From Cumulibacter manganitolerans (lineage in GTDB: Bacteria; Actinomycetota; Actinomycetes; Mycobacteriales; Antricoccaceae), in contig NZ_WBKP01000003.1 in the NCBI RefSeq assembly GCF_009602465.1, positions 62,001 to 126,000 on the forward strand: a stretch of DNA of 64,000 bases, in the 5' to 3' direction. The notes beneath the pieces were generated by a model. That model was not told the origin of the DNA. It made no database searches and was given only the letters and a program-made list of their open reading frames with translations. Below, piece by piece: positions 43,486 through 52,239 of the stretch (its first letter is position 1; every line of letters begins with the position of its first letter). The position numbers and the translations under genes were made by a program.

Positions 43486-44898
43486 CTAGCGACCGCGACG
43501 CTGACGGATCGCGCTGACCTCGATCGTGCGCTCGCGGTCGGTGGCCGCCGGCGAGCTGCCGCGGCGGCGCGCCAGCAGGATCCGCGGGTGCCCCGCGCCG
43601 GGCTTCTCCTCGCCGGCGCCGTCCTCGTCCGGTGCCGGCGCGGCGGAGGGGGCATCCTCCTCGGCCGGGTCCTCGGCGGAGGAACCGCCGGCGGGCTGCT
43701 CCGCGGGCTGCGAGGTCGCGGCGTCGTCCGCATCCTCGTCGCGCGCAGCGTCGACCGTGACGTCGTCCGCCTCGTCGACGTCCGGCGCGTCCGCCGTCGT
43801 CACCGCGTCCGCAGCGGGAGCCTCCTGCTCGGGCGCGCTGCCGTGCGAGGTCCCATCGGTGCCGGGGGCGACGTCCTCGCGCCCGTCGGCGAACAGATCG
43901 GGGTGCCGGGGCTCGGCGGCGCGCGGCGCGTCGACGTCGCGATCGGCCGCGAGCTGCTCGGGCGCCTTCGCGAGGTAGGCGGGCACCTTGGCGACGATCT
44001 GGCCCACCTGGGTGATCTGCTGGGCCAGCGCCGAGCGGACGTGCTTGAGACGGTTGACCTCGTCCTCGGCGCGCTCGACCATCGTGCGGGCACGCTCGTT
44101 GGCCTCCGCGATGGTCGCGGAGGCGTCGGCGTAGGCCGCCTTGAGCATCGTGTCGGCCTCGTCGCGCGAGGCCTGCAGCCGCGTCGCGGCCTCCTCGTGC
44201 GAGGCCTTGATGCGGCCGTCCGCCTCGGCGCGGGAGGCACGGTCGCGCTCTGCCTCCTCCTGCTGCGCGGCGCGCCGGCGGGCCTCGAGGGTGAGCTTGA
44301 AGTCCTCCTCGGCCTCCAGGCGGCGCGCCTCGGACTCCGCCAGCAGCGCGGCCGCCTGGGACTGGGCGCTGCTGAGGTGCTCCTCTGCCTGCTTGCGGTG
44401 CTCGGCCAGGTGCGCGGCCGCGTCGGCCCGGGCGCGCGCGAGGTGGTCGTCGGCCTCGGCGTGCCGGTCGGCGACGTACTGGTCCGCCTCGGCGCGGGCA
44501 CCGGCGATCTCCTGGTCGGACGTCGCCTTGTCCTCCGCGGCCGTGGCGCGCAGCTGCTCGGCCTCGGCCTCGGCCGCCCGACGGATCTCGGCGGCCTCCT
44601 CCTCGGCGAGCCGCAGCATGGACGCGATGCGGCCGCCCATCGTCTCGAAGGTGGGTGCCTGGTTGTCGCGCAGCTGGTCCTTCAGCTCGGCTAGGTCGGC
44701 GGCCCGCTTTTCGGCCTTCTGGCGTTCCTCGCGCGCCGTGGCCACCGCCTGGTCACGTTCGGCGACGAGGGTGCGCAGGTCGTCCTGCAGGCTGCGGATC
44801 ATCTCGTTGACGTGGTTGCGCTCATATCCACGCATCACGATCGGGATGTCCATGGCGGGCGCGCCCAGGGGGATGAGGTCGTCGTTGTCAGCGTTCAT
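43486..44898 (-). CDS. DivIVA-like coiled-coil protein
   Basis: 470 aa from ATG 44898. The frame extends upstream into a palindrome-containing spacer. Residues ~15-50 (MDIPIVMRGYERNHVNEMIR) resemble the DivIVA N-terminal membrane-curvature domain. A long heptad-rich coiled coil follows to ~residue 320, full of Ala/Glu/Arg (AEEEAAEIRRAAEAEAEQLR; AAAHLAEHRKQAEEHLSSAQ), like Streptomyces Scy or Wag31-type scaffold proteins. The last ~140 residues are acidic and disordered, with a basic end. A role at the cell pole or septum is likely by family. The exact orthologue is uncertain. Confidence 0.8.
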   Translation of the reverse strand: MNADNDDLIPLGAPAMDIPIVMRGYERNHVNEMIRSLQDDLRTLVAERDQAVATAREERQKAEKRAADLAELKDQLRDNQAPTFETMGGRIASMLRLAEEEAAEIRRAAEAEAEQLRATAAEDKATSDQEIAGARAEADQYVADRHAEADDHLARARADAAAHLAEHRKQAEEHLSSAQSQAAALLAESEARRLEAEEDFKLTLEARRRAAQQEEAERDRASRAEADGRIKASHEEAATRLQASRDEADTMLKAAYADASATIAEANERARTMVERAEDEVNRLKHVRSALAQQITQVGQIVAKVPAYLAKAPEQLAADRDVDAPRAAEPRHPDLFADGREDVAPGTDGTSHGSAPEQEAPAADAVTTADAPDVDEADDVTVDAARDEDADDAATSQPAEQPAGGSSAEDPAEEDAPSAAPAPDEDGAGEEKPGAGHPRILLARRRGSSPAATDRERTIEVSAIRQRRGR

Positions 44899-44973
44899 GA
44901 ACCCTCTATCGCAAGCTGGATGTGTCAGATCAGCAGGCACAACTCTATGCCCGCGAACGTCAACCTCCGATGA

Positions 44974-45001
44974 GGCGAGGCCGGGCGCGCCCGGCCTCGC
45001 C
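44974..45001 (-). terminator. Perfect 28-bp palindrome after ccrA
   Basis: GGCGAGGCCGGGCG (44974-44987) is followed directly by its reverse complement, ending at 45001, 8 bases beyond the ccrA stop. It is GC-only in the stem and lacks a T-run, as is common for actinobacterial terminators. It also separates ccrA from the downstream DivIVA-like gene. Confidence 0.65.
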
Positions 45002-45008
45002 CGCCCGC

Positions 45009-46346
45009 TCAGAGGTTGCGGAACCGGTTGATCTTGTCCTCGAGCCGACCGCGCATCTCCTGGTCCCGCACGCCGAGGCCCTCCTCGGGCGCCAGGCACA
45101 GGACGCCGACCTTGCCCTGGTGGGTGTTCTTGTGCACGTCCAGCGCCGCGTCACCGGTCTGCGCCAGCGGGTAGACCTTGGACAGCGTCGGGTGGATCAG
45201 ACCCTTCTCGATGAGCCGGTTGGCCTCCCACGCCTCGCGGTAGTTGGCGAAGTGCGAGGAGACGATGCGCTTGAGGTTCATCCACAGGTACCGGTTGTCG
45301 TACTCGTGCATGTACCCCGACGTCGAGGCGCAGGTGGTGATCGTGCCGCCGCGCTTGGTCACGTAGACCGAGGCGCCGAACGTCTCGCGTCCGGGGTGCT
45401 CGAAGACGATGTCGATGTCCTCGCCGCCGGTGAGCTCGCGGATCTTCGATCCGAACCGCTTCCACTCGGCGGGATCCTGGGTGTGCTCGTCCTTCCAGAA
45501 CTTGTAGCCCTCGGCCTTGCGGTCGATGACCAGCTCGGCGCCCATCGAGCGGCAGATGTCGGCCTTGTCGGGGGAGGACACGACGCAGACCGGGATCCCG
45601 CCGCCGTTGAGCACCATCTGCGTCGCGTACGAGCCGAGGCCGCCGGAGGCGCCCCAGATGAGGACGGTGTCACCCTGCTTCATGCCGGCACCGTTCTTGG
45701 AGACCAGCTGGCGGTACGCGGTGGAGTTCACCAGGCCGGGGCACGCCGCCTCCTCCCAGGTCAGGTGCTTGGGCTTGGGCATCAGCTGGTTGCTCTTGAC
45801 CAGCGCGATCTGGGCCAGGCCGCCGAAGTTGGTCTCGAAGCCCCAGATGCGCTGCTGCGGATCCATCATCGTGTCGTCGTGGCCCTGTGGGTCCTCGAGC
45901 TCGACCGACAGGCAGTGCGCCACCACCTCGTCGCCGGCCTTCCACTTCGTGACGCCGGGACCCACCCGCAGCACGACGCCGGAGACGTCCGAGCCGACGA
46001 TGTGGTAGGGCAGGTCGTGGCGCTTGGCCAGCTCGCTCGTGCGGCCGTAGCGCTTCAGGAAGCCGAACGTCGACACCGGCTCGAAGATCGACGTCCACAC
46101 CGTGTTGTAGTTGACCGAGGAGGCCATGACGGCGATCTGCGCCTCGCCGGGGCCGAGCTCGGGGGTGTCGACCTCCTGCAGGTGCAGGCTCTTGCGCGGG
46201 TCCTTGTCCCAGGAGGCCAGGCCCTGGAACATGTTCTGGTCCTCCTCGCGGACCACGATCGCCTCGTACTTCTTCGGCACGTCGATCTTGGCGATGTCCT
46301 CGTTCTGCCCGCTCATGATCGCGTCGAGGATCTGGTTCATGGACAT
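45009..46346 (-). CDS. ccrA: Crotonyl-CoA carboxylase/reductase
   Basis: 445 aa (MSMNQILDAI start; the second ATG 6 nt later is possible). It reduces crotonyl-CoA with NADPH and carboxylates it with CO2 to ethylmalonyl-CoA, and without CO2 it forms butyryl-CoA. The MDR-fold motifs are SSVNYNTVWTSIFEPVSTFG, HIVGSDVSGVVLRVGPGVTK, GGLAQIALVKSNQLMPKPKH, LIWGASGGLGSYATQM and FEHPGRETFGASVYVTKRGG. The CO2-pocket residues of the family (Asn in SVNYNTVW, Phe in EHPGRETFG, Glu in EEAACPG, His in SGYMHEY) appear kept. It is encoded next to epimerase, thiolase and mutase genes. Confidence 0.95.
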   Translation of the reverse strand: MSMNQILDAIMSGQNEDIAKIDVPKKYEAIVVREEDQNMFQGLASWDKDPRKSLHLQEVDTPELGPGEAQIAVMASSVNYNTVWTSIFEPVSTFGFLKRYGRTSELAKRHDLPYHIVGSDVSGVVLRVGPGVTKWKAGDEVVAHCLSVELEDPQGHDDTMMDPQQRIWGFETNFGGLAQIALVKSNQLMPKPKHLTWEEAACPGLVNSTAYRQLVSKNGAGMKQGDTVLIWGASGGLGSYATQMVLNGGGIPVCVVSSPDKADICRSMGAELVIDRKAEGYKFWKDEHTQDPAEWKRFGSKIRELTGGEDIDIVFEHPGRETFGASVYVTKRGGTITTCASTSGYMHEYDNRYLWMNLKRIVSSHFANYREAWEANRLIEKGLIHPTLSKVYPLAQTGDAALDVHKNTHQGKVGVLCLAPEEGLGVRDQEMRGRLEDKINRFRNL

Positions 46347-46411
46347 GGTTCTGCTCCTGGCTCTGGCGCCGCGCAGGCGGCATCCGGTGTCGTGATTGCC
46401 GTCAAGAGTAG

Positions 46412-46427
46412 GCTACCGGCGGGTAAC
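46412..46427. promoter_or_regulatory. Operator candidate upstream of ccrA
   Basis: GCTACCGGCGGGTAAC matches the element before the aldehyde dehydrogenase gene (38084-38099) at 14 of 16 positions, with TACC and GGTA arms. It lies about 65 bp before the ccrA start. Two matching sites near acyl-CoA genes suggest one shared regulator. Confidence 0.45.
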
Positions 46428-46468
46428 CAACCGGCACGGCAGTGCGGTGCGGTGGACGATGCGGGCGA

Positions 46469-46891
46469 CTAGTGCGCCGCGTCGGCGGCCGGCTCGACCA
46501 GCTCGACCAGCACGCCGCCGGCGTCCTTCGGGTGGATGAAGTTGATGCGAGAGTTCGCGGTGCCGCGCTTGGCCTCGGGGTAGAGAAGCCGTACGCCGCG
46601 CTCGCGGAGGGTCGCGCTGACCTGGTCGATGTCTTCGACCGTGTAAGCCATCTGCTGCATGCCAGGCCCGTTCTTGTCCAGGAACTTGGCGATCGTGCTC
46701 GACTCGTCGAGCGGGGCGAGGAGCTGGATGCACGAGCCGGAGTCACCGACGGCCATCATGGCCTCGCGGACGCCCTGCTCCTCGTTGGTCTCCTCGTGCA
46801 CCAGGGCCATCCCGTACACGCTCCGGTAGAACTCGATGGCCTGGTCGAGATCGGTGACAGCGATTCCGACATGGTTGATCTCGGTGAACAC
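46469..46891 (-). CDS. mce: Methylmalonyl-CoA (ethylmalonyl-CoA) epimerase
   Basis: 140 aa from GTG 46891 (GAAGGAG 5 nt upstream). The frame runs further up, but that part has no coding signs. The vicinal-oxygen-chelate fold starts FTEINHVGIAVTDLDQAIEF (metal His), then MQQMAYTVEDIDQVSATLRE and INFIHPKDAGGVLVELVEP (metal Glu). It interconverts the 2R and 2S forms of methylmalonyl-CoA, and in related pathways also of ethylmalonyl-CoA. It is divergent from the thiolase gene; the 161 bp between them hold both promoters. Confidence 0.92.
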   Translation of the reverse strand: MFTEINHVGIAVTDLDQAIEFYRSVYGMALVHEETNEEQGVREAMMAVGDSGSCIQLLAPLDESSTIAKFLDKNGPGMQQMAYTVEDIDQVSATLRERGVRLLYPEAKRGTANSRINFIHPKDAGGVLVELVEPAADAAH

Positions 46892-47052
46892 GCGTGCTCC
46901 TTCGCAGGGGGAATGACCTCGGATGAAACTAGCAAGACCGAACCGGATTCTAACCGGTGGTCGACAGTGACGCCTTTCACCCGGACGCCGCCGCTGCAGG
47001 GTCCCCGGTGAAGAAGTAAGGTGCCCATAACCCATCGCTTCAAGGAGTCATC

Positions 47053-48258
47053 ATGACTGCATCCGCTGGCCGAACCTCTGTCATCGTCTCGGGCGCGCGC
47101 ACGCCGATGGGCCGGTTGCTCGGTTCGCTCAAGGACTTCTCCGGCGCCCAGCTCGGCGGCCTGGCCATCAAGGCCGCCCTCGAGCGCGGCGGCATCGCCG
47201 GTGACCAGGTCGAATACGTCATCATGGGCCAGGTGCTGCAGGCCGGCGCGGGACAGATCCCGTCGCGGCAGGCGTCGGTCGCGGCCGGCATCCCGATGAG
47301 CGTGCCGTCGCTGACCATCAACAAGGTGTGCCTGTCCGGCCTCGACGCGATCGCGTTGGCCGACCAGCTCATCCGGGCCGGCGAGTTCGACATCGTCGTC
47401 GCCGGCGGGATGGAGTCGATGACCAACGCCCCGCACCTGATCCCGAACGGTCGCACCGGCACGAAGTACGGCGCGTTCGAGGTACTCGACGCGATGGCCT
47501 ACGACGGGCTGACCGACGCCTTCGACAAGGTGTCGATGGGCGAGTCGACCGAGCACCACAACGGCAAGCTGGGCATCTCGCGCCAGGAGCAGGACGAGTT
47601 CGCCGCCCGCTCGCACCAGCGGGCCGCGGCTGCCGCCGCCGAGGGGCGGTTCAAGGAGGAGATCGCGCCGGTCGAGATCCCGCAGCGCAAGGGCGACCCG
47701 GTCGTGTTCGAGACCGACGAGGGCGTCCGCGCGGAGACCACCGTCGAGTCGCTGGGCAAGCTGAAGCCGGCGTTCGCCAAGGACGGCACCATCACCGCGG
47801 GCACCGCCTCGCAGATCTCCGACGGGGCCTGCGCGGTCGTCGTGATGAGCAAGGAGAAGGCCACCGAGCTCGGGCTGGAGATCCTCGCGGAGATCGGCGC
47901 CCACGGCAACGTCGCCGGGCCGGACAACTCGCTGCAGTCGCAGCCCTCGAACGCGATCAACCACGCGCTGCAGAAGGCGGGTCGCTCGCTCGACGAGGTC
48001 GACCTGGTGGAGATCAACGAGGCCTTCGCCGCGGTCGGGATCCAGTCGATGCGCGACCTGGGCATCGACGCCGACAAGGTCAACGTCGACGGCGGCGCCA
48101 TCGCCCTCGGCCACCCGATCGGCATGTCGGGCGCTCGCCTGGTGCTGCACCTGATCTACGCCCTGCGTGGACGCGGTGGCGGCACCGGCGTGGCCGCCCT
48201 CTGCGGCGGCGGTGGCCAGGGCGACGCCCTGATCATCGACGTCCCCGCACCCGCCTGA
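47053..48258 (+). CDS. Acetyl-CoA C-acetyltransferase (thiolase)
   Basis: 401 aa, with AAGGAG 7 nt before the ATG. It condenses two acetyl-CoA to acetoacetyl-CoA or runs in reverse. Catalytic residues: Cys in [20 protein letters not shown], His in [20 protein letters not shown] and Cys in [30 protein letters not shown] and [18 protein letters not shown] are typical of biosynthetic thiolases. It overlaps meaB by TGATG. Confidence 0.95.
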   Translation: MTASAGRTSVIVSGARTPMGRLLGSLKDFSGAQLGGLAIKAALERGGIAGDQVEYVIMGQVLQAGAGQIPSRQASVAAGIPMSVPSLTINKVCLSGLDAIALADQLIRAGEFDIVVAGGMESMTNAPHLIPNGRTGTKYGAFEVLDAMAYDGLTDAFDKVSMGESTEHHNGKLGISRQEQDEFAARSHQRAAAAAAEGRFKEEIAPVEIPQRKGDPVVFETDEGVRAETTVESLGKLKPAFAKDGTITAGTASQISDGACAVVVMSKEKATELGLEILAEIGAHGNVAGPDNSLQSQPSNAINHALQKAGRSLDEVDLVEINEAFAAVGIQSMRDLGIDADKVNVDGGAIALGHPIGMSGARLVLHLIYALRGRGGGTGVAALCGGGGQGDALIIDVPAPA

Positions 48259-49250
48259 TGACGTCGGGCGGCCTGCGCCGCGACGCCGGTGTGGCGGAGC
48301 TCGTCGAACGAGCCCGCGACGGACAGGCGCGGGCGGTGGCCCGGCTGATCTCGCTGGTCGAGGACGCCTCGCCGCGGCTGCGCGAGGTGGCCGCGGCGCT
48401 CGCCCCGCACACCGGCCACGCCACGATCATCGGTCTCACCGGCTCGCCGGGCGTGGGGAAGTCCACCTCGACGTCCGCCCTCGTGCGCGCCTACCGCGCG
48501 CAGGGCAAGCGGGTCGGCGTCCTGGCGGTCGACCCGAGCTCGCCGTTCTCCGGCGGCGCGCTGCTCGGCGACCGGATCCGGATGCAGGACCACGCCACCG
48601 ATCCAGGCGTGTTCATCCGGTCGATGTCGACCCGCGGCCACCTCGGCGGCCTTTCGTGGGCGACGCCGCAGGCGCTGCGCGTGCTGGACGGCACCGGGTT
48701 CGACGTCATCCTGATCGAGACCGTCGGGGTCGGGCAGGCCGAGGTCGAGATCGCCTCCACCGCCGACACCACCCTGGTGCTGCTGGCTCCCGGGATGGGT
48801 GACGGGATCCAGGCCGCCAAGGCCGGCATCCTGGAGATCGCCGACGTCTTCGTCGTCAACAAGGCCGACCGGGACGGCGCCGACAACGTGGTGCGCGACC
48901 TGCGGAACATGCTCGGGCTGGGCGGACGGCACTCCGACGCGGGCGCGTGGCGCCCGGCCATCGTCAAGACGGTGGCCGAGAAGGAGCAGGGCGTCGAGGA
49001 CGTGATCGCCGCGATCGACGCGCACCGCGAGTGGATGGGCGCCAAGGGCGTCCTGCACGAGCGCCGGCTGGCCCGGGCGTCCGCCGAGATCGTCGCGCTG
49101 TCGATCGCGACGCTGCGCGAGCGCATGGGCGACGTCGAGGGCCACGCCTCGGTGCGCGCGCTGTCGGAGAAGGTCGTCGCCGGGACGACCGACCCCTACC
49201 TCGCCGCGGACGCGCTCGTCGCCGAGCTGGGCGCCGACCTCGGCTCCTGA
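48258..49250 (+). CDS. meaB: MeaB-type G-protein chaperone of acyl-CoA mutase
   Basis: 330 aa. A SIMIBI-class GTPase that loads and protects the B12-dependent acyl-CoA mutase. Motifs: Walker A GLTGSPGVGKSTSTSALVRA, the LAVDPSSPFSGGALLGDRIRM region, IRSMSTRGHLGGLS, ETVGVGQAEVEI (Walker B region) and VVNKADRDGADN (guanine specificity). The C-terminal helical region is the usual dimerisation part. It starts within the thiolase stop and is followed 9 bases later by pfkB. The mutase partner is encoded at 52240-53943. Confidence 0.94.
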   Translation: MTSGGLRRDAGVAELVERARDGQARAVARLISLVEDASPRLREVAAALAPHTGHATIIGLTGSPGVGKSTSTSALVRAYRAQGKRVGVLAVDPSSPFSGGALLGDRIRMQDHATDPGVFIRSMSTRGHLGGLSWATPQALRVLDGTGFDVILIETVGVGQAEVEIASTADTTLVLLAPGMGDGIQAAKAGILEIADVFVVNKADRDGADNVVRDLRNMLGLGGRHSDAGAWRPAIVKTVAEKEQGVEDVIAAIDAHREWMGAKGVLHERRLARASAEIVALSIATLRERMGDVEGHASVRALSEKVVAGTTDPYLAADALVAELGADLGS

Positions 49251-49259
49251 CTGCCGGCC

Positions 49260-50222
49260 ATGCCGCGCGTCATCCACACCGGGCAGGCGCTCGTCGACTA
49301 CGTCCTGGACGTGCCCGAGCTCCCGGTCCGCGGCGGCAACGTGTACGCCTCCGCCGGGCGTCGCTCGGCCGGGGGAGCGGTGAACATCCTGGTCGCTGCC
49401 GCCCGCAACGGCGCGCACGCCGTCCATGCCGGCGCGCACGGCACGGGGGAGAACGGCGACCTGATCCGCGCGACGCTCGCGCGGGACGGCGTCGAGCTGT
49501 GCAGCCCGCCGGTGCCGAACGTCGACTCGGGCATCTGCATCTGCCTGCTCGAGCACGATGAGCGCACCTTCGTCACGACCCGCGGCGCCGAGCGGCGCAT
49601 CAGCGAGTGCAGCCTGCAGCGCGCGGAGCCGGTCGCCGGGGACGTGGTCTGCGTCGACGGCTACACGCTCGTCGCCGGAGCGACCGTCGAGCCGATGCTG
49701 GCCTGGTTGGAGGGCCTTCCCGACGGCGTGGAGGTGGTGCTCGACCCGGCGGCCGACTTCGCCAACCAGCCGGAGGAGGTCCGCCGGCGCGCGGTGGCCG
49801 TGACCACTGTCTGGACCTCGAACCTCGACGAGGCGGCCGACATCTGCGCCGCGGCCGGGGTGGCGGTCCCGGCGTCCCTCGACATGGCGGCCGCCGCCGG
49901 CCTCGTGGCCGGCCTCCTGGCGCCGGGCGCGGTGAGCATCGTGCGCGACGGGCCCAACGGCTGCGCGGTGCGCGTCGACGGTGTCACCACTGCCGTGGCC
50001 GGCTTCCCGCAGCGACCGGTGGACACGAACGGCGCGGGAGATGCGCACACCGGCGTGCTCGTCGCGGCCCGCCTCGCGGGCGCGGGCTGGGGCGACGCCG
50101 CGCGCCGGGCGAACGCCGCGGCCGCGATCAAGGTGACGCGGATGGGGCCCGCGACCGCGCCGGGGACGGAAGAGATCGACGCCTGGCTCGCTACCGGCTC
50201 CGGGAGCCCAGCCGGGCGGTGA
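49260..50222 (+). CDS. PfkB-family sugar/nucleoside kinase
   Basis: 320 aa. It begins MPRVIHTGQALVDYVLDVPE and has the N-terminal GGNVYASAGRRSAGGAVNIL motif. The ATP/anion-hole signature PVDTNGAGDAHTGVLVAARL has the catalytic Asp in GAGDAHTG. Ribokinase-like enzymes phosphorylate sugars or nucleosides, and the substrate is not clear. It follows meaB by 9 bp but belongs to unrelated chemistry. Its last 32 bases overlap the end of the convergent gntR gene. Confidence 0.88.
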   Translation: MPRVIHTGQALVDYVLDVPELPVRGGNVYASAGRRSAGGAVNILVAAARNGAHAVHAGAHGTGENGDLIRATLARDGVELCSPPVPNVDSGICICLLEHDERTFVTTRGAERRISECSLQRAEPVAGDVVCVDGYTLVAGATVEPMLAWLEGLPDGVEVVLDPAADFANQPEEVRRRAVAVTTVWTSNLDEAADICAAAGVAVPASLDMAAAAGLVAGLLAPGAVSIVRDGPNGCAVRVDGVTTAVAGFPQRPVDTNGAGDAHTGVLVAARLAGAGWGDAARRANAAAAIKVTRMGPATAPGTEEIDAWLATGSGSPAGR

Positions 50223-50580
50223 CGGCGGCGCCGATCTCGGCATCCGTGGCACCGAGTGCGCGCGCCTGGGCGACGACCGCCGCGATGATTCGGTCGAGCT
50301 CGGCCCGGCGTCGGTCGCTCACCCCGAGGACCAGACCCGGCCGCACCCGCGTCCCGGCGCCGCGCCGGGTCTGCACGAGCCCCGCCTGCTCCAGCTCTCG
50401 ATACGTCCGGGCCACCGTGCCGGGGGACAGCCGCAGGTCGGCCGCGAGCTGCCGGACCGGCGGCAGCCGCCGCCCGGCCTCCAGGGCGCCGGTCACGATG
50501 AGCGAGCTCAGCTGGCGGCGCAGCTGCTCGAAGGGGGGCGTGGGGTCACCGGCCTCGACGTGCAGCGACGCGGTGCTCAT
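50191..50580 (-). CDS. GntR-family regulator, YtrA-type
   Basis: 129 aa. It starts MSTASLHVEAGDPTPPFEQL. The winged helix is QLRRQLSSLIVTGALEAGRR followed by LPPVRQLAADLRLSPGTVAR and TYRELEQAGLVQTRRGAGTR. Only a short helical tail follows, as in the YtrA subfamily. It overlaps the upstream membrane-protein gene by ATGA, a common arrangement in which the regulator controls a small membrane protein operon. Its 3' end overlaps the convergent pfkB gene. Confidence 0.88.
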   Translation of the reverse strand: MSTASLHVEAGDPTPPFEQLRRQLSSLIVTGALEAGRRLPPVRQLAADLRLSPGTVARTYRELEQAGLVQTRRGAGTRVRPGLVLGVSDRRRAELDRIIAAVVAQARALGATDAEIGAAVTARLGSRSR

Positions 50581-51515
50581 CCCGCCAGCGCGCCCGTTCG
50601 CGGCTCCTGCGGAATGGACGGCTCGCCGCGCTGCACGAGCAGCCGGGCGAGCGCCCACCCGGTCACCACACTCGCCGCGAGGGCGATGACGATCAACAGC
50701 CAGCCCCCGACGGCGTACCCCGCGGACCCGTGGCAGGTAGCGCCGCCCGCCCCGGACGCGCGGTACATCGCGCCGGCGCCCCCGGCCGCCACCGCAGCCA
50801 GGCTGGCGCTCACGCCTGCCGTGGCCGCGGCGGTGATGGCGCACATCGACCGGGCGCGAAGCAGGTCCTCCTGCGCTGCCTCCCCGACGTCGGCGGCCAG
50901 GCTCCCGCGAGCGGCCACCACGCGCGCGGACACCGCCCACAGGAGCAGCACGGCACCGATCGCGACCGCCACCGGGATCGCGTAGTACGACCCGGGGTAG
51001 GGCCCGGTGCTGCCGCGACCGGTGATGCCGTCGGCGTCCGCGCGGCAGATCCAGGCGAGGGCGCGGCCGCGGCGGCCGACGTCGTCGGGGGAGGCGGTCG
51101 CGGCGGTCACGCCCAGCACCAGCACGAGGCCGCTCGAGACGGCGGCGAGCGCGGTCCCGAGGGCCCGCGGCCGGTACCGGCGCGGCGACCGCACGTCGAG
51201 ACCGGCCCGGCGGCGGCCCGCCCGGCCCGGGGGCGGCGGAATCAGCTCGCCGACGGCGACGACGGCCATGACGGTGACCGCGAAGACGGCCGGCGCCAGC
51301 AGCAGGCCCCGGCCCAACGCCCCGGTGGACGCCGCGAGCAGCGACGTGACGATCGCGACCGCCAGCGCGGCGACCCGGAACCGTTGCGCGCGGGCCTCGT
51401 AGGCGGCCAGCTCGGTGCCGAGAGCGACGCGCTGGGCCGGCCGGGCGCGAATCCCGGTGACGACGCCGGCCAGGACCGCGAGCACCAGCCCTAGGGGGAG
51501 CAGCATGACCTGCAT
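50577..51515 (-). CDS. Polytopic membrane protein (DUF1648-type context)
   Basis: 312 aa from ATG 51515 (GGAAGGG 7 nt upstream; an ATG 9 nt later is possible). It has about seven hydrophobic segments, including VMLLPLGLVLAVLAGVVTGI, FRVAALAVAIVTSLLAASTG, LLLAPAVFAVTVMAVVAVGE, ALGTALAAVSSGLVLVLGVT, YAIPVAVAIGAVLLLWAVSA, CAITAAATAGVSASLAAVAA and GGWLLIVIALAASVVTGWAL. The order (membrane protein, then YtrA-type GntR) is seen in stress-responsive operons. No enzymatic motif is visible. Confidence 0.78.
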   Translation of the reverse strand: MQVMLLPLGLVLAVLAGVVTGIRARPAQRVALGTELAAYEARAQRFRVAALAVAIVTSLLAASTGALGRGLLLAPAVFAVTVMAVVAVGELIPPPPGRAGRRRAGLDVRSPRRYRPRALGTALAAVSSGLVLVLGVTAATASPDDVGRRGRALAWICRADADGITGRGSTGPYPGSYYAIPVAVAIGAVLLLWAVSARVVAARGSLAADVGEAAQEDLLRARSMCAITAAATAGVSASLAAVAAGGAGAMYRASGAGGATCHGSAGYAVGGWLLIVIALAASVVTGWALARLLVQRGEPSIPQEPRTGALAG

Positions 51516-51574
51516 CGCAGACCCTTCCGGTCGATGTATCGAGCATCTGGTACAAAGTGTCCGGGCATCGACTC

Positions 51575-51598
51575 TTTGTGTCAACTGGTTGACACAAA
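51575..51598. promoter_or_regulatory. 24-bp palindromic operator between the GntR-type operon and marR
   Basis: TTTGTGTCAAC and GTTGACACAAA are perfect complements around a 2-bp centre. It lies 60 bp before the membrane-protein start and 33 bp before the marR start. An upstream half-site-like ACAAAGTGTC (51552-51561) also occurs. Likely ligands are the YtrA-type GntR protein or the MarR protein (inference). Confidence 0.65.
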
Positions 51599-51630
51599 CA
51601 GCGCTGATCGACGGTCGCTAGGGTTGCGGG

Positions 51631-52125
51631 GTGACCTCGTTGCCCTTCGACCCCATCGAGCGCGCGGCCGAGAACTGGCAGGACGCGTGGGGCGACGCTC
51701 GCCGGATGCGGCTGGCCACCTCGATCATGCGCGTCCAGCAGCTGCTCATCAACGCGTACGACGAGGCGTTGCGCCCGCACGGGCTGACCTTCGCGCGCTT
51801 CGAGGCGCTGGTGCTGCTGCGTTTCTCGCGCAGCGGGGCGCTGCCGATGAAGGTGATCGGAGACCGGCTGCAGGTGCACCCGACGTCCGTCACCAACACC
51901 GTCGAGCGGCTGGCCGCGGCGGGCCTGGTCGAGCGGCGCAAGAACCCGCGGGACGGCCGCGGCGTCCTCGCCGAGCTCACCGACGAGGGCCGCGCCGTGG
52001 TCGAGGAGGCCGCGTCGGACCTCATGCGGCTGGACTTCGCGCTCTCCGCGCTGCCCGACGACGAGGTGGACGCCGTGGCGGCGTCGCTGTCGCGGCTACG
52101 CAAGGCGGCCGGTGACTTCGAGTGA
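51631..52125 (+). CDS. MarR-family transcriptional regulator
   Basis: 164 aa from a GTG, probably leaderless (TAGGGT at 51619-51624, 6 nt before the start). The winged helix is GLTFARFEALVLLRFSRSGA, then MKVIGDRLQVHPTSVTNTVE, RLAAAGLVERRKNPRDGRGV and LAELTDEGRAVVEEA. It is followed by the mutase gene. A 20-bp palindrome in front of that gene (52168-52187) is a candidate target, so it may respond to an acyl-CoA or aromatic ligand (inference). Confidence 0.92.
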   Translation: MTSLPFDPIERAAENWQDAWGDARRMRLATSIMRVQQLLINAYDEALRPHGLTFARFEALVLLRFSRSGALPMKVIGDRLQVHPTSVTNTVERLAAAGLVERRKNPRDGRGVLAELTDEGRAVVEEAASDLMRLDFALSALPDDEVDAVAASLSRLRKAAGDFE

Positions 52126-52167
52126 CCGGCGTCGCAGAATGATGGGGAGAAGCAGGCGTTCCGAAAA

Positions 52168-52187
52168 ATAGTAGGAAGTCCTACTAT
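52168..52187. promoter_or_regulatory. Perfect 20-bp palindrome upstream of the mutase gene
   Basis: ATAGTAGGA-AG-TCCTACTAT. The TACTAT at its right end (52182-52187) could itself be a -10 box, so a bound protein would block polymerase. It lies about 53 bp before the mutase ATG and just after marR. The candidate ligand is that MarR protein or a distant regulator. Confidence 0.55.
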
Positions 52188-52239
52188 GTAGGTACCCCAC
52201 CACCCGACATGGCGGCGTATGCCGCGAACGGAGTGCACC

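Noticed and set aside
48156-50252. About 700-codon minus-strand frame across thiolase, meaB and pfkB
   Set aside because: Same kind of compositional shadow: the plus strand carries three well-supported enzymes and the minus product has no recognisable motif.
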